A stretch of 64,000 nt of DNA from Bacillus velezensis (GTDB lineage: Bacteria; Bacillota; Bacilli; Bacillales; Bacillaceae), in assembly GCF_001461825.1 (NCBI RefSeq), contig NZ_LLZC01000012.1:1-64000 (forward strand). The letters run 5' to 3'. Shown here piece by piece: positions 1-8,429 of this stretch (its first letter is position 1; the number at the start of each line of letters is the position of its first letter). Under the pieces are notes generated by a model. That model had not been told where the DNA came from and made no database searches. It worked only from the letters and a program-made list of their open reading frames with translations. The position numbers and the translations under genes were made by a program.

Positions 1-19
1 AGCCCGTCATCCTCCACCA
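1..19 (+). tRNA. trnB-Val: tRNA-Val, 3' end only (probably TAC)
   Basis: The first 19 bases read as the 3' half of a T-arm, the acceptor strand and an encoded CCA. They fit the tail of the Bacillus tRNA-Val(UAC) that opens the trnB array. The anticodon lies outside the window, so the identity comes from the acceptor sequence and gene order. Confidence 0.75.
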
Positions 20-48
20 TTCCTATCATACATAAGTTGGCGTATTAA

Positions 49-124
<76 letters not shown>

Positions 125-161
125 CCTTTATATGTTATACTATATAAGTCTCTTGTAATAA

Positions 162-237
162 GAGCCATTAGCTCAGTTGGTAGAGCATCTGACTTTTAAT
201 CAGAGGGTCGAAGGTTCGAGTCCTTCATGGCTCACCA
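162..237 (+). tRNA. trnB-Lys: tRNA-Lys (TTT)
   Basis: Cloverleaf with acceptor GAGCCAT/ATGGCTC, anticodon loop CTTTTAA, and encoded CCA. Its U34 is a substrate type for the mnm5s2U pathway, to which ytqA and ytqB in this window belong. Confidence 0.97.
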
Positions 238-247
238 TGTTTTTCTT

Positions 248-331
248 GCGGATGTGGCGGAATTGGCAGACGCGCTAGAATCAGGCTCTAGTGTCTTTAC
301 AGACGTGGGGGTTCAAGTCCCTTCATCCGCA
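248..331 (+). tRNA. trnB-Leu1: tRNA-Leu (CAG)
   Basis: Class II tRNA with a long variable arm. The anticodon stem CTAGA/TCTAG encloses loop ATCAGGC, giving anticodon CAG. No CCA is encoded after discriminator A331, so the end must be added enzymatically. Confidence 0.93.
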
Positions 332-340
332 TTGCCAAAC

Positions 341-415
341 GCGGAAGTAGTTCAGTGGTAGAACATCACCTTGCCAAGGTGGGGGTCGCGGGTTCGAATC
401 CCGTCTTCCGCTCCA
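341..415 (+). tRNA. trnB-Gly1: tRNA-Gly (GCC)
   Basis: Acceptor GCGGAAG pairs with CTTCCGC, the anticodon loop is TTGCCAA, and CCA is encoded. Confidence 0.97.
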
Positions 416-434
416 ACTATACTATAACATCCAT

Positions 435-520
435 GCCGGGGTGGTGGAATTGGCAGACACACAGGACTTAAAATCCTGCGGTAGGTGACTACCGTGCCGG
501 TTCAAGTCCGGCCCTCGGCA
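435..520 (+). tRNA. trnB-Leu2: tRNA-Leu (TAA)
   Basis: Class II tRNA. The anticodon stem CAGGA/TCCTG encloses CTTAAAA, so the anticodon is TAA. No CCA is encoded. Confidence 0.95.
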
Positions 521-529
521 CTTATTGTT

Positions 530-606
530 GCGCCCGTAGCTCAATTGGATAGAGCGTTTGACTACGGATCAAAAGGTTAGGGGTTCGACTCCTCTCGGGC
601 GCGCCA
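530..606 (+). tRNA. trnB-Arg: tRNA-Arg (ACG)
   Basis: Acceptor GCGCCCG/CGGGCGC, anticodon loop CTACGGA, CCA encoded. A34 should be read as inosine after TadA editing (family knowledge). Confidence 0.96.
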
Positions 607-622
607 TACATACTTTTGAAAA

Positions 623-699
623 CGGGAAGTAGCTCAGCTTGGTAGAGCACATGGTTTGGGACCATGGGGTCGCAGGTTCGAATCCTGTCTTCCCGACCA
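623..699 (+). tRNA. trnB-Pro: tRNA-Pro (TGG)
   Basis: Acceptor CGGGAAG pairs with CTTCCCG, the anticodon is TGG, and CCA is encoded. Confidence 0.96.
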
Positions 700-703
700 T
701 TTT

Positions 704-776
704 GGGGCCTTAGCTCAGCTGGGAGAGCGCCTGCTTTGCACGCAGGAGGTCAGCGGTTCGATCCCGCTAGGCTCCA
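704..776 (+). tRNA. trnB-Ala: tRNA-Ala (TGC)
   Basis: Acceptor GGGGCCT pairs with AGGCTCC and the anticodon loop is TTTGCAC. No CCA is encoded after A776. Confidence 0.95.
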
Positions 777-796
777 CTTGATTTTAATTGTTTTTT

Positions 797-873
797 GGCG
801 GTGTAGCTCAGCTGGCTAGAGCGTACGGTTCATACCCGTGAGGTCGGGGGTTCGATCCCCTCCGCCGCTACCA
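797..873 (+). tRNA. trnB-Met1: tRNA-Met, elongator (CAT)
   Basis: First of three CAT-anticodon tRNAs. It has a paired 1-72 position, loop TTCATAC and encoded CCA. The sequence matches the Bacillus elongator Met tRNA as I remember it. The assignment relative to the gene at 876 rests on that recall. Confidence 0.82.
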
Positions 874-875
874 TT

Positions 876-952
876 GGACCTTTAGCTCAGTTGGTTAGAG
901 CAGACGGCTCATAACCGTCCGGTCGTAGGTTCGAGTCCTACAAGGTCCACCA
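876..952 (+). tRNA. trnB-Ile2: tRNA-Ile2 (CAT, lysidine-modified)
   Basis: Second CAT tRNA, with acceptor GGACCTT/AAGGTCC, loop CTCATAA and encoded CCA. It looks like the minor isoleucine tRNA whose C34 is changed to lysidine by TilS so that it reads AUA. Automatic annotation often calls this gene Met. Confidence 0.75.
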
Positions 953-959
953 CTTATAC

Positions 960-1052
960 GGAGGAATACCCAAGTCTGGCTGAAGGGATCGGTCTTGAAA
1001 ACCGACAGGGGTGTCAAAGCCCGCGGGGGTTCGAATCCCTCTTCCTCCGCCA
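960..1052 (+). tRNA. trnB-Ser1: tRNA-Ser (TGA)
   Basis: Class II tRNA with acceptor GGAGGAA/TTCCTCC, loop CTTGAAA, long variable arm and encoded CCA. Confidence 0.96.
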
Positions 1053-1071
1053 TATCTAATTTAATTATCAT

Positions 1072-1149
<78 letters not shown>

Positions 1150-1154
1150 AAAAT

Positions 1155-1231
1155 GGTCCGGTAGTTCAGTTGGTTAGAATGCCTGCCTGTCACGCAGGAG
1201 GTCGCGGGTTCGAGTCCCGTCCGGACCGCCA
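1155..1231 (+). tRNA. trnB-Asp: tRNA-Asp (GTC)
   Basis: Acceptor GGTCCGG pairs with CCGGACC, anticodon GTC, CCA encoded. Confidence 0.97.
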
Positions 1232-1241
1232 TTTATAAAAA

Positions 1242-1317
<76 letters not shown>

Positions 1318-1336
1318 TTTAATTTAATATTGTTTT

Positions 1337-1413
1337 GGCGGTTGTGGCGAAGTGGTTAACGCACCAGATTGTGGCTCTGGCACTCGTGGGTTCGATTCCC
1401 ATCAATCGCCCCA
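1337..1413 (+). tRNA. trnB-His: tRNA-His (GTG)
   Basis: The gene includes the extra G-1 (1337), which pairs with discriminator C1410, a hallmark of tRNA-His. Anticodon GTG; CCA encoded. Confidence 0.96.
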
Positions 1414-1421
1414 AACAACAT

Positions 1422-1495
1422 GCGGGTGTAGTTTAGTGGTAAAACCTCAGCCTTCCAAGCTGATGTCGTGGGTTCGATTCCCATCACCCGCTCCA
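1422..1495 (+). tRNA. trnB-Gly2: tRNA-Gly (TCC)
   Basis: Acceptor GCGGGTG/CACCCGC, anticodon loop CTTCCAA, CCA encoded. Confidence 0.97.
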
Positions 1496-1510
1496 TTTTT
1501 ATATTGTCAT

Positions 1511-1587
<77 letters not shown>

Positions 1588-1597
1588 TGATGATTTT

Positions 1598-1672
1598 TCC
1601 ACAGTAGCTCAGTGGTAGAGCTATCGGCTGTTAACCGATCGGTCGCAGGTTCGAATCCTGCCTGTGGAGCCA
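1598..1672 (+). tRNA. trnB-Asn: tRNA-Asn (GTT)
   Basis: Acceptor TCCACAG/CTGTGGA, anticodon loop CTGTTAA, CCA encoded. Confidence 0.97.
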
Positions 1673-1675
1673 TAC

Positions 1676-1766
1676 GGAGAAGTACTCAAGTGGCTGAAGA
1701 GGCGCCCCTGCTAAGGGTGTAGGCCGTGTAAGCGGCGCGAGGGTTCAAATCCCTCCTTCTCCGCCA
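1676..1766 (+). tRNA. trnB-Ser2: tRNA-Ser (GCT)
   Basis: Class II tRNA with acceptor GGAGAAG/CTTCTCC, anticodon GCT, long variable arm and encoded CCA. Confidence 0.96.
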
Positions 1767-1769
1767 TAA

Positions 1770-1841
1770 GGCCCGTTGGTCAAGCGGTTAAGACACCGCC
1801 CTTTCACGGCGGTAACACGGGTTCGAATCCCGTACGGGTCA
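1770..1841 (+). tRNA. trnB-Glu: tRNA-Glu (TTC)
   Basis: Acceptor GGCCCGT/ACGGGTC, anticodon loop CTTTCAC, no encoded CCA. It is the last gene of the array; the terminator begins three bases later. Confidence 0.95.
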
Positions 1842-1844
1842 TTA

Positions 1845-1875
1845 AAAAACCTTGCATACTATGCAAGGTTTTTTA
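1845..1875. terminator. Bidirectional terminator, trnB / ytaB
   Basis: CCTTGCAT and ATGCAAGG pair around a 3-base loop, flanked by A-runs and T-runs on both sides. It can end the tRNA operon on + and ytaB on -. Confidence 0.9.
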
Positions 1876-2346
1876 TTATGCGTTCATAGCGTAAATGGTA
1901 AAAGACAGGTATGTGGCAAAAGCGCTCCATAATAAATAAGGAACCAGAAGCCAGGCTGAAGCTTTACTGTATTTACCGGCCATGAGCAACAGAATGAGTG
2001 TTGTCACCGCCACAAGCAGGCAATCGATAGATGCAGCAAGCAAATTTTTCTGTGTGAATTGAAAATAGCTGAATCCTTGATTCACGATATAATTGATGAG
2101 AAGCATCACCCAAAAAGCTTTGGATTCTTTACATGAAAACTTTGCGTATATCAAGGCTGCTGAGAGCGAAATAAGCGCAAACAAAACCGCCCATATGATG
2201 CCGATCACTGATCCGCTCGGCGTCCAGTCAGGTTTTTGCAGCGCGTCATACCATTCCCGGTCGATGGGAAAGAGAAACCCCGCTAAAGAAAACAAGACAT
2301 ATGTAATGATAAATACAATAATCGCACCGATATACTTCTTTTTCAT
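1876..2346 (-). CDS. ytaB: TspO/MBR family membrane protein
   Basis: A 156-residue, very hydrophobic protein of the TspO (translocator / peripheral benzodiazepine receptor) family. These five-helix membrane proteins bind tetrapyrroles and related ligands, and are tied to porphyrin handling and stress responses in bacteria. The family pattern is visible: a Trp-rich first loop (KPDWTPSG near residues 38-45), five hydrophobic segments, and the C-terminal helix with PYLLWSAFATYLSF. The ATG start follows GGAGGGAACAA. It stands alone, converging on the tRNA array, and uses the shared terminator. The family call is firm. The ligand in Bacillus is not shown by the sequence. Confidence 0.92.
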   Translation of the reverse strand: MKKKYIGAIIVFIITYVLFSLAGFLFPIDREWYDALQKPDWTPSGSVIGIIWAVLFALISLSAALIYAKFSCKESKAFWVMLLINYIVNQGFSYFQFTQKNLLAASIDCLLVAVTTLILLLMAGKYSKASAWLLVPYLLWSAFATYLSFTIYAMNA

Positions 2347-2479
2347 TTGTTCCCTCCGCCATTCAATGTTAATACGTTAGTTCCCTTTTTTGGAAATATT
2401 AAACCTTTTAAAAGGTTCATGCACCATTAAGTGTATGGGTTTTCAGTGTGAAAATGCAGCAAACCATTTATTTGTATTC

Positions 2480-2504
2480 AAAAACCCCGGCAGGCCGGGG
2501 TTTT
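2480..2504 (-). terminator. Terminator of yteA
   Basis: AAAACCCCGG/CCGGGGTTTT hairpin with a four-base loop, then a T-run on the minus strand. It overlaps the end of yteA. Confidence 0.85.
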
Positions 2505-3222
2505 AATCAGCATGAAGATCGCCAAAGGTCGTCATTATTCCTTCTTTGTCCAGTTCCTGTTCATATTTTTCGTGTGCTTTGCTTGGATACACGGAAATGT
2601 TTTTGCCGGTAATATCTGTCGCGATAAAGTTTTCATAATCCTCAGCATAGCCGATGTTTTCTTCTGAGTTCATTGTCATATCCCCATAGCTGAGCGGCGG
2701 ATCCTCTAAATCCTGAGGCGTTTCTGAGTTTCCGTATTCCTCAACATCCTGATAAGCATCTTCACTATCGTAAGCCGCCCGAATTGATTCATCATCATCA
2801 AATTCAAACTGTCCGAACGGTGTTTCCTCTTCAATCGGCCTGTCTTTGGAAACGGCATCCTGAGAGGAATATTCCGCCAATGTCGTAGCCGTCGGCAGAG
2901 CTTCGAGCCTGTCATAAGGAATGTCCTTGCCGCTGACTTCACATGTGCCGTATGTGCCGTTTTCAATTTGTTTCAGAGAGTAATCAATGTCGCGAAGGTG
3001 CTCCCGTTCATGGTCGAGCAGAGCCAGGTCTTTTTCCCGCTCGTATAATTCGGTCGCCTGATCGCCGGGATGATTGTCATAGGAAGACAATTCGCCGGAT
3101 GACTGATACGGGAATTCATCAGTTAACTGAAATTGATCATTTTCTTTAAAGCGGCTTAAAATATCATGTCTGGCTTCTTCCAATTCTTTTTTTAAGTGTG
3201 TGATCTGTTCGTTTGTAAGCAC
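2503..3222 (-). CDS. yteA: DksA/TraR-like protein YteA
   Basis: A 239-residue soluble, strongly acidic protein of the YteA group of the DksA/TraR superfamily. The N-terminal third is a charged coiled-coil region (LKKELEEARHDILSRFKEN). A DksA-like fold follows around residues 80-125 (IENGTYGTCEVSGKDIPYDRLEA). The zinc finger is degenerate: of the usual four cysteines only the one in GTCEVSG remains. So it probably does not bind zinc in the DksA way. The long acidic C-terminal tail is specific to the Bacillus proteins. The GTG start is supported by GAGGGATTGAT directly upstream. Family members in Bacillus are linked to the sporulation programme. The molecular role is unknown. Confidence 0.88.
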   Translation of the reverse strand: MLTNEQITHLKKELEEARHDILSRFKENDQFQLTDEFPYQSSGELSSYDNHPGDQATELYEREKDLALLDHEREHLRDIDYSLKQIENGTYGTCEVSGKDIPYDRLEALPTATTLAEYSSQDAVSKDRPIEEETPFGQFEFDDDESIRAAYDSEDAYQDVEEYGNSETPQDLEDPPLSYGDMTMNSEENIGYAEDYENFIATDITGKNISVYPSKAHEKYEQELDKEGIMTTFGDLHAD

Positions 3223-3439
3223 ATCAATCCCTCGTTTCTATGTGATGCTTACTGTTAGTATGAACGCTTTTGCGCAGAAAAATGGTGGATAAAAATAGTC
3301 ATTTTCCCATGAGGAAGTAAAAGGATACAGTGATTGCCGAGAGTGGGGAAAGAAAATTCAAGTTTGTTTCTTTATTCATTTGCGCAAAAAGGTTTATAAT
3401 AAGAAATGCAGGCATTTTGTCGTGCTCAAATCTGTGTGT

Positions 3440-3468
3440 TTGACACAAAGTCATCACAGGTGTATTGT
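3440..3468 (+). promoter_or_regulatory. Sigma-A promoter of the men operon
   Basis: A perfect -35 TTGACA (3440-3445), a 17-base spacer, then TATTGT (3463-3468) as the -10, about 35 bases before menF. A second -10-like TATAAT lies at 3395-3400 with only a weak -35, and may be an upstream promoter. Confidence 0.75.
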
Positions 3469-3504
3469 ATTAAAAGCATTTAACGGATTATGGAGGAATG
3501 TCTC

Positions 3505-4920
3505 ATGGTGACAACGGTGCAGCATACGTTCCGAGAGGAAGCAGATCATGCATTACATAAAGCCAAACAAGTCAACCATGCTGTCTTATTGAGCTATTCA
3601 AGACGTATTGCGTCTTTAGACCCTCTATCATTTTTCAAAGACGGAGCAAAAAAATATAAAGGCAAACGATTTTTTTGGTCAGAACCCGGTAGTGAATTAA
3701 CAATAGTCGGTCTTGGCACAGAAGCGCTGTTCCAATCGAATGAAAAAAATGGAAAGCGTTATCACGACGTTTTTGAACAATGGGAGCGCTTTAAAAAGAC
3801 GGCTTTTCATATTCATGAAGAAGAAGAGGCGGCGCATACCGCGGTCGGCCCTGTTTTATTCGGCGGCTTTTCATTTAATCCCGCTGAAGAGAGAGGAGAC
3901 GAATGGAACGGGTTCGAAGAAGGACTGTTCTTTATTCCCTCACTCATGCTGACAAAGACGGCAGATGGTGATTATTTAACCGTCAATCAATGGGCGGCAG
4001 ACGGTAATCAGGCAGAAGATACGCTGAAACGTCTGAAATCTTTTTCGGAAGCTTTTTCAGTTTCTTCAATCGAGTATGAAGAATATCCTGTTTTAACAAA
4101 AGCGGAAGAACTTGATGTGGAAAACTGGCTTGAAGCCATTAAAACAGCAACAAATGATATGAAAGCAAATCAATATGATAAAGTCGTGCTGGCAAGGGAA
4201 GTCGTTTTGTCATATGATGGGCCTATTCCGGCAGAGAGCGTTGTCCGTAAGCTTTTGACGGACCAAACGACAAGCTATGTTTTTGCGATTGAGCAGGGAG
4301 ATAAATGCTTTGTCGGCGCTTCACCGGAACGGCTGATCAAAAAATCCGGCAAAGACGTCATGTCCACCTGTCTGGCAGGTTCAATTAAGCGCGGAGAAAA
4401 TCAACAAGAAGATGAGCGTCTCGGCAAGGAATTGCTGCATGACGAAAAAAATCTCGCGGAACATGATTTTGTGGTTCAGATGATACACGATTCTTTCTTG
4501 TCGAGCTGCAGCGATGTGAAAAAGCCTGCAGGTCCGCAATTATATAAAACAAAAAGTGTTCAGCATCTATATACGCCGATCACAGGCCATCTTAAAACGT
4601 CCGCTTCGCTGTTTGATTTAATTGAAAAGCTGCATCCCACACCGGCATTGGGCGGAGCTCCCCAGCAGAAAGCTGTTGAAGTTATCGCTGATATTGAACC
4701 GATGACACGCGGATGGTACGCGGCACCGATCGGCTGGATGGACGGCGGGGAAAACGGAGAATTTGTCGTGGCTATCCGATCAGGACTGATTGAAGGCAAA
4801 AGTGCGCGGCTTTTCGCAGGCTGCGGCATTGTTGAAGATTCAGATCCGCAATCAGAATATGAAGAAACACAAATTAAACTAAAGCCGATGATCTCTGCTT
4901 TAGGAGGTGAAAGGCTTTGA
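3505..4920 (+). CDS. menF: Isochorismate synthase (menaquinone)
   Basis: Converts chorismate to isochorismate, the first committed step of menaquinone synthesis. 471 residues, the usual length. The chorismate-binding domain fills the C-terminal half. Family signatures are readable: [38 protein letters not shown] and the final [12 protein letters not shown]. The N-terminal half is the variable regulatory part. I chose the ATG at 3505, not the in-frame ATG at 3490, because GGAGG (3492-3496) sits correctly before it. This gives the same length as the 168 protein as I recall it. It is the first gene of a tight operon, and its stop overlaps the menD start by four bases. Confidence 0.97.
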   Translation: MVTTVQHTFREEADHALHKAKQVNHAVLLSYSRRIASLDPLSFFKDGAKKYKGKRFFWSEPGSELTIVGLGTEALFQSNEKNGKRYHDVFEQWERFKKTAFHIHEEEEAAHTAVGPVLFGGFSFNPAEERGDEWNGFEEGLFFIPSLMLTKTADGDYLTVNQWAADGNQAEDTLKRLKSFSEAFSVSSIEYEEYPVLTKAEELDVENWLEAIKTATNDMKANQYDKVVLAREVVLSYDGPIPAESVVRKLLTDQTTSYVFAIEQGDKCFVGASPERLIKKSGKDVMSTCLAGSIKRGENQQEDERLGKELLHDEKNLAEHDFVVQMIHDSFLSSCSDVKKPAGPQLYKTKSVQHLYTPITGHLKTSASLFDLIEKLHPTPALGGAPQQKAVEVIADIEPMTRGWYAAPIGWMDGGENGEFVVAIRSGLIEGKSARLFAGCGIVEDSDPQSEYEETQIKLKPMISALGGERL

Positions 4921-6653
4921 CAAACCCGATTACACATTATATCGGAAGCTTTATTGATGAATTCGCTCTATCGGGTGTCACCGACGCGGTTGTTTGCCCG
5001 GGGTCGAGGTCAACTCCCTTGGCGGTTTTGGCGGCGGCCCACCCGGATATTCAAGTCCATATACAGATTGATGAACGATCCGCAGGTTTTTTCGCACTCG
5101 GTCTTGCAAAAGCCCGCCAGCGTCCGGTCATGCTGATTTGTACGTCAGGAACGGCAGCGGCTAACTTCTATCCGGCCGTGATTGAAGCTCATTATTCAAG
5201 AGTGCCTCTTATTGTCCTGACTGCTGACCGGCCTCATGAATTGAGGGAAGTGGGGGCGCCTCAGGCGATTAACCAGCATTTTCTGTTCGGTAACTTTGTT
5301 AAGTTTTTCACAGACTCGGCTCTGCCTGAGGAAAATCCTCAAATGCTGAGCTATATCAGAACATTGGCCGGCAGAGCCGTAAGTGAAGCCGGGAAGCGCC
5401 CGATGGGGCCGGTCCATATCAATGTGCCGCTCAGAGAGCCTTTGATGCCGGATTTATCAGCCGGACCTTTTGAAAGAATGAGAAAGGGGCGGCACGTCTC
5501 AGTCACAACAGGGATTCAGTCAGCTGATCAAGATTCTCTCTGTCATATTACAGAGCGTCTCGCGGGGACCGAAAGAGGTATGATCGTCTGCGGCGAAATT
5601 CACGGTGAAGCAGAAAAGCAGCAAATCATCGCGCTTGCCGAGATGCTTCAGTTCCCGATTTTGGCTGATCCGCTTTCAAACCTCCGAAACGGGGAGCATG
5701 ATAAGACGCTGATTATTGATGCTTATGACTCGTTTTTAAAAGATGAAGAAATAAAAGAGGCGCTGCGCCCTGACGCTGTGATCCGCTTCGGTCCGATGCC
5801 GGTTTCCAAACCGCTCTTTTTATGGCTCAGAGATGATCCTGCCATTGAGCAGTTTATCGTCGATGAAGACGGAGGATGGAGAGATCCCACCCAGGCCGGC
5901 GCGCATATGATTCATTGCCATCCGTCGGTGTTTTTGGAAGCGGTCCGTTCAGCTGAAACCGGAAAACGGCCGTCCGAATGGCTTGAGAAATGGCAATTTG
6001 TCAATGACCGGTTCCGGAGTCATTTACAGGCCGCGAACATGGATGATTTATCATTTGAAGGAAATGTATATCGTCAGCTTCAGCACCTTGTCCCTGAAGG
6101 CAGTTCGATTTTTGTCGGCAACAGCATGCCGATTCGCGACGTGGATACGTTCTTTGAAAAACAAGATCGTTCCTTCCGTGTTTATGCCAACCGCGGCGCT
6201 AACGGCATTGACGGAGTTGTCTCCTCGGCTATGGGACTGTGTGAGGGTACAAAAGCTCCTGTCACGCTTGTAATTGGAGATTTATCGTTTTACCATGATT
6301 TAAACGGGCTGTTAGCGGCTAAAAAACTTGGAATTCCGCTTACGGTTATTTTAATAAACAATGATGGCGGCGGGATTTTCTCGTTTTTGCCGCAGGCATC
6401 TGATAAGACTCATTTTGAAGAACTGTTCGGTACGCCGACGGGTCTTGATTTCCGGCATGCCGCCGCACTGTACGGCGGGACGTATACTTGCCCTGAGACA
6501 TGGGAAGCATTTAAGGATGCGTATCAGCCGCAGGCGGACAAGCCCGGACTTCATATAATCGAGCTGAAAACAGATCGGACATCAAGAGTTCAATTCCATC
6601 GCGATCTGCTGCAGGCCGCAGTGCGGGAAGTGAAAAAAGAATGGAAACTGTAA
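4917..6653 (+). CDS. menD: SEPHCHC synthase MenD (ThDP enzyme)
   Basis: Thiamine-diphosphate enzyme that joins isochorismate and 2-oxoglutarate to make 2-succinyl-5-enolpyruvyl-6-hydroxy-3-cyclohexene-1-carboxylate. 578 residues with the three-domain layout of ThDP enzymes. The N-terminal domain carries [17 protein letters not shown] and the cofactor-activating Glu in [13 protein letters not shown] (about residue 53). The C-terminal PP domain carries the diphosphate/Mg motif [12 protein letters not shown] and [12 protein letters not shown]. It starts with TTG, translationally coupled to the menF stop, preceded by AGGAGGTG inside menF. It overlaps the start of menH by 13 bases. Confidence 0.97.
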   Translation: MTNPITHYIGSFIDEFALSGVTDAVVCPGSRSTPLAVLAAAHPDIQVHIQIDERSAGFFALGLAKARQRPVMLICTSGTAAANFYPAVIEAHYSRVPLIVLTADRPHELREVGAPQAINQHFLFGNFVKFFTDSALPEENPQMLSYIRTLAGRAVSEAGKRPMGPVHINVPLREPLMPDLSAGPFERMRKGRHVSVTTGIQSADQDSLCHITERLAGTERGMIVCGEIHGEAEKQQIIALAEMLQFPILADPLSNLRNGEHDKTLIIDAYDSFLKDEEIKEALRPDAVIRFGPMPVSKPLFLWLRDDPAIEQFIVDEDGGWRDPTQAGAHMIHCHPSVFLEAVRSAETGKRPSEWLEKWQFVNDRFRSHLQAANMDDLSFEGNVYRQLQHLVPEGSSIFVGNSMPIRDVDTFFEKQDRSFRVYANRGANGIDGVVSSAMGLCEGTKAPVTLVIGDLSFYHDLNGLLAAKKLGIPLTVILINNDGGGIFSFLPQASDKTHFEELFGTPTGLDFRHAAALYGGTYTCPETWEAFKDAYQPQADKPGLHIIELKTDRTSRVQFHRDLLQAAVREVKKEWKL

Positions 6654-7465
6654 CTGTTAGAACGGCCGACGGCGTATGCTATCGGGCTGCTGATAGCGGA
6701 CACGAATCGTCTGATGCTATTGTTTGTCTGCATGGATTTACGGGCAGCAAAGAATCATGGATGTTTTTACGCGGCATGCTTCCCGGCGAACGAATGGTGA
6801 TGATTGACTGCCTGGGTCACGGGGAGACAGACGCGCCTGTGCAAGCGGCAAGGTATAGTACGAGCCGGCAGGTTGCGGACCTTGCCGCCGTTTTTGATCA
6901 ATTAAAACTTCACAAAGTGAAACTTATTGGTTATTCTATGGGGGGGAGACTTGCGTATTCCTTTGCACAGGCATTTCCGCATCGGGTGTCAGCGCTTGTT
7001 TTGGAAAGTACAACCCCGGGCCTGAGCACGCTTCAGGAACGCAAGAAGCGGATTCAGTCAGACCGGAAGCTTGCTGACTTTATATTGCGGGAAGGTATAA
7101 CATCGTTTGTCGATTATTGGGAGAGCATTCCGTTGTTTGCCACGCAGCTTTCTCTGCCGGACAGCGTAAAGGCATCCATCCGTGCCGGCAGGCTGAAAAA
7201 TAATCCGTCCGGACTTGCAGGAAGCCTGCTCGGAATGGGGACGGGCTCACAGCCTTCCTGGTGGGAGGCATTACACCGCATCAAGGCGCCCGTCCTGCTC
7301 ATATGCGGTGAATGGGATGAAAAGTTTTGCGCTATTAATCAAAAGGTGCATAACCTGCTCCCATCAAGTAAAATAGAGGTTGTCAAACAGGCGGGGCACA
7401 CGGTACATGTGGAACAGCCGCGAATTTTTGGTAAGATAGTAAGTGAGTTTTTATACGGCTTGTAA
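6641..7465 (+). CDS. menH: SHCHC synthase MenH (alpha/beta hydrolase fold)
   Basis: Removes pyruvate from the MenD product to give 2-succinyl-6-hydroxy-2,4-cyclohexadiene-1-carboxylate. 274 residues with an alpha/beta-hydrolase fold. Visible are the oxyanion [10 protein letters not shown], the nucleophile elbow GYSMGG (Ser about 99), the acid in CGEWDEKF and the His in [11 protein letters not shown]. The start lies inside menD, so the two are probably coupled. A 58-base gap follows before menB. Confidence 0.95.
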   Translation: METVTVRTADGVCYRAADSGHESSDAIVCLHGFTGSKESWMFLRGMLPGERMVMIDCLGHGETDAPVQAARYSTSRQVADLAAVFDQLKLHKVKLIGYSMGGRLAYSFAQAFPHRVSALVLESTTPGLSTLQERKKRIQSDRKLADFILREGITSFVDYWESIPLFATQLSLPDSVKASIRAGRLKNNPSGLAGSLLGMGTGSQPSWWEALHRIKAPVLLICGEWDEKFCAINQKVHNLLPSSKIEVVKQAGHTVHVEQPRIFGKIVSEFLYGL

Positions 7466-7523
7466 AGCATAAAGAAAATAGCTTTTCGGCCGGACTCAGG
7501 CAAAAATGAAGGAGGTCATATCA

Positions 7524-8342
7524 ATGGCTGCAGAATGGAAAAGTGAACGTCAGTACGATGAAATCCTGTACGAGACGTATAACGGTATTGCAAAAATAAC
7601 AATTAACCGCCCGGAGGTACATAACGCATTTACTCCTAAGACGGTATCAGAAATGATTGACGCGTTTGCTTGTGCGCGTGATGACTCCAATATTGGTGTC
7701 ATCGTTCTTGCGGGAGCGGGAGATAAAGCATTCTGTTCAGGCGGAGACCAAAAAGTCCGCGGTCACGGCGGATATGTCGGAGACGATCAGATCCCGCGTC
7801 TGAATGTGCTTGATCTTCAGCGTTTGATCCGTGTTATTCCTAAACCGGTCGTAGCGATGGTATCAGGCTATGCCATCGGCGGAGGCCATGTGCTTCATAT
7901 CGTCTGTGATTTAACGATTGCGGCCGATAACGCGATTTTCGGCCAAACCGGACCGAAAGTGGGAAGCTTTGATGCCGGTTACGGCTCAGGTTACCTGGCG
8001 CGTATCGTCGGACATAAGAAAGCCCGTGAAATCTGGTACCTGTGCCGTCAATACAACGCGCAGGAAGCGCTCGACATGGGGCTTGTCAATACGGTTGTCC
8101 CATTAGAGAAACTTGAAGAGGAAACAATTAAATGGTGTGAAGAAATGCTTGAGAAAAGCCCTACAGCCCTTCGTTTCCTTAAAGCGGCATTTAACGCAGA
8201 TACAGACGGCCTCGCCGGAATTCAGCAATTTGCAGGAGATGCAACGCTTCTTTATTACACGACTGACGAAGCGAAAGAAGGCCGCGATTCCTTTAAAGAG
8301 AAACGCAGTCCCGATTTCGGTCAATTCCCTCGTTTTCCGTGA
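7524..8342 (+). CDS. menB: 1,4-dihydroxy-2-naphthoyl-CoA synthase
   Basis: Crotonase-fold enzyme that closes the second ring, turning o-succinylbenzoyl-CoA into 1,4-dihydroxy-2-naphthoyl-CoA. 272 residues. The oxyanion-hole segments [16 protein letters not shown] and [12 protein letters not shown] and the active-site [17 protein letters not shown] are all present. The ATG at 7524 is chosen because AAGGAGG (7508-7514) sits nine bases before it. An ATG at 7506 would put that Shine-Dalgarno inside the gene. It is extremely well conserved. A hairpin with a T-run follows it, so menB transcripts may partly end here, ahead of menE. Confidence 0.97.
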   Translation: MAAEWKSERQYDEILYETYNGIAKITINRPEVHNAFTPKTVSEMIDAFACARDDSNIGVIVLAGAGDKAFCSGGDQKVRGHGGYVGDDQIPRLNVLDLQRLIRVIPKPVVAMVSGYAIGGGHVLHIVCDLTIAADNAIFGQTGPKVGSFDAGYGSGYLARIVGHKKAREIWYLCRQYNAQEALDMGLVNTVVPLEKLEEETIKWCEEMLEKSPTALRFLKAAFNADTDGLAGIQQFAGDATLLYYTTDEAKEGRDSFKEKRSPDFGQFPRFP

Positions 8343-8357
8343 TCAGATGACACTACG

Positions 8358-8396
8358 AAACAGCTTGAGCCGCTCTGGTCCAAGCTGTTTTCTTTT
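8358..8396 (+). terminator. Internal terminator/attenuator between menB and menE
   Basis: The 10-base arms AAACAGCTTG (8358-8367) and CAAGCTGTTT (8381-8390) are followed by TCTTTT. It lies in the 87-base gap inside the men operon, so it may lower menEC expression relative to menFDHB. Confidence 0.8.
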
Positions 8397-8429
8397 CAAA
8401 AAAAGTACTTTTACCTCGGAGATGATAAC

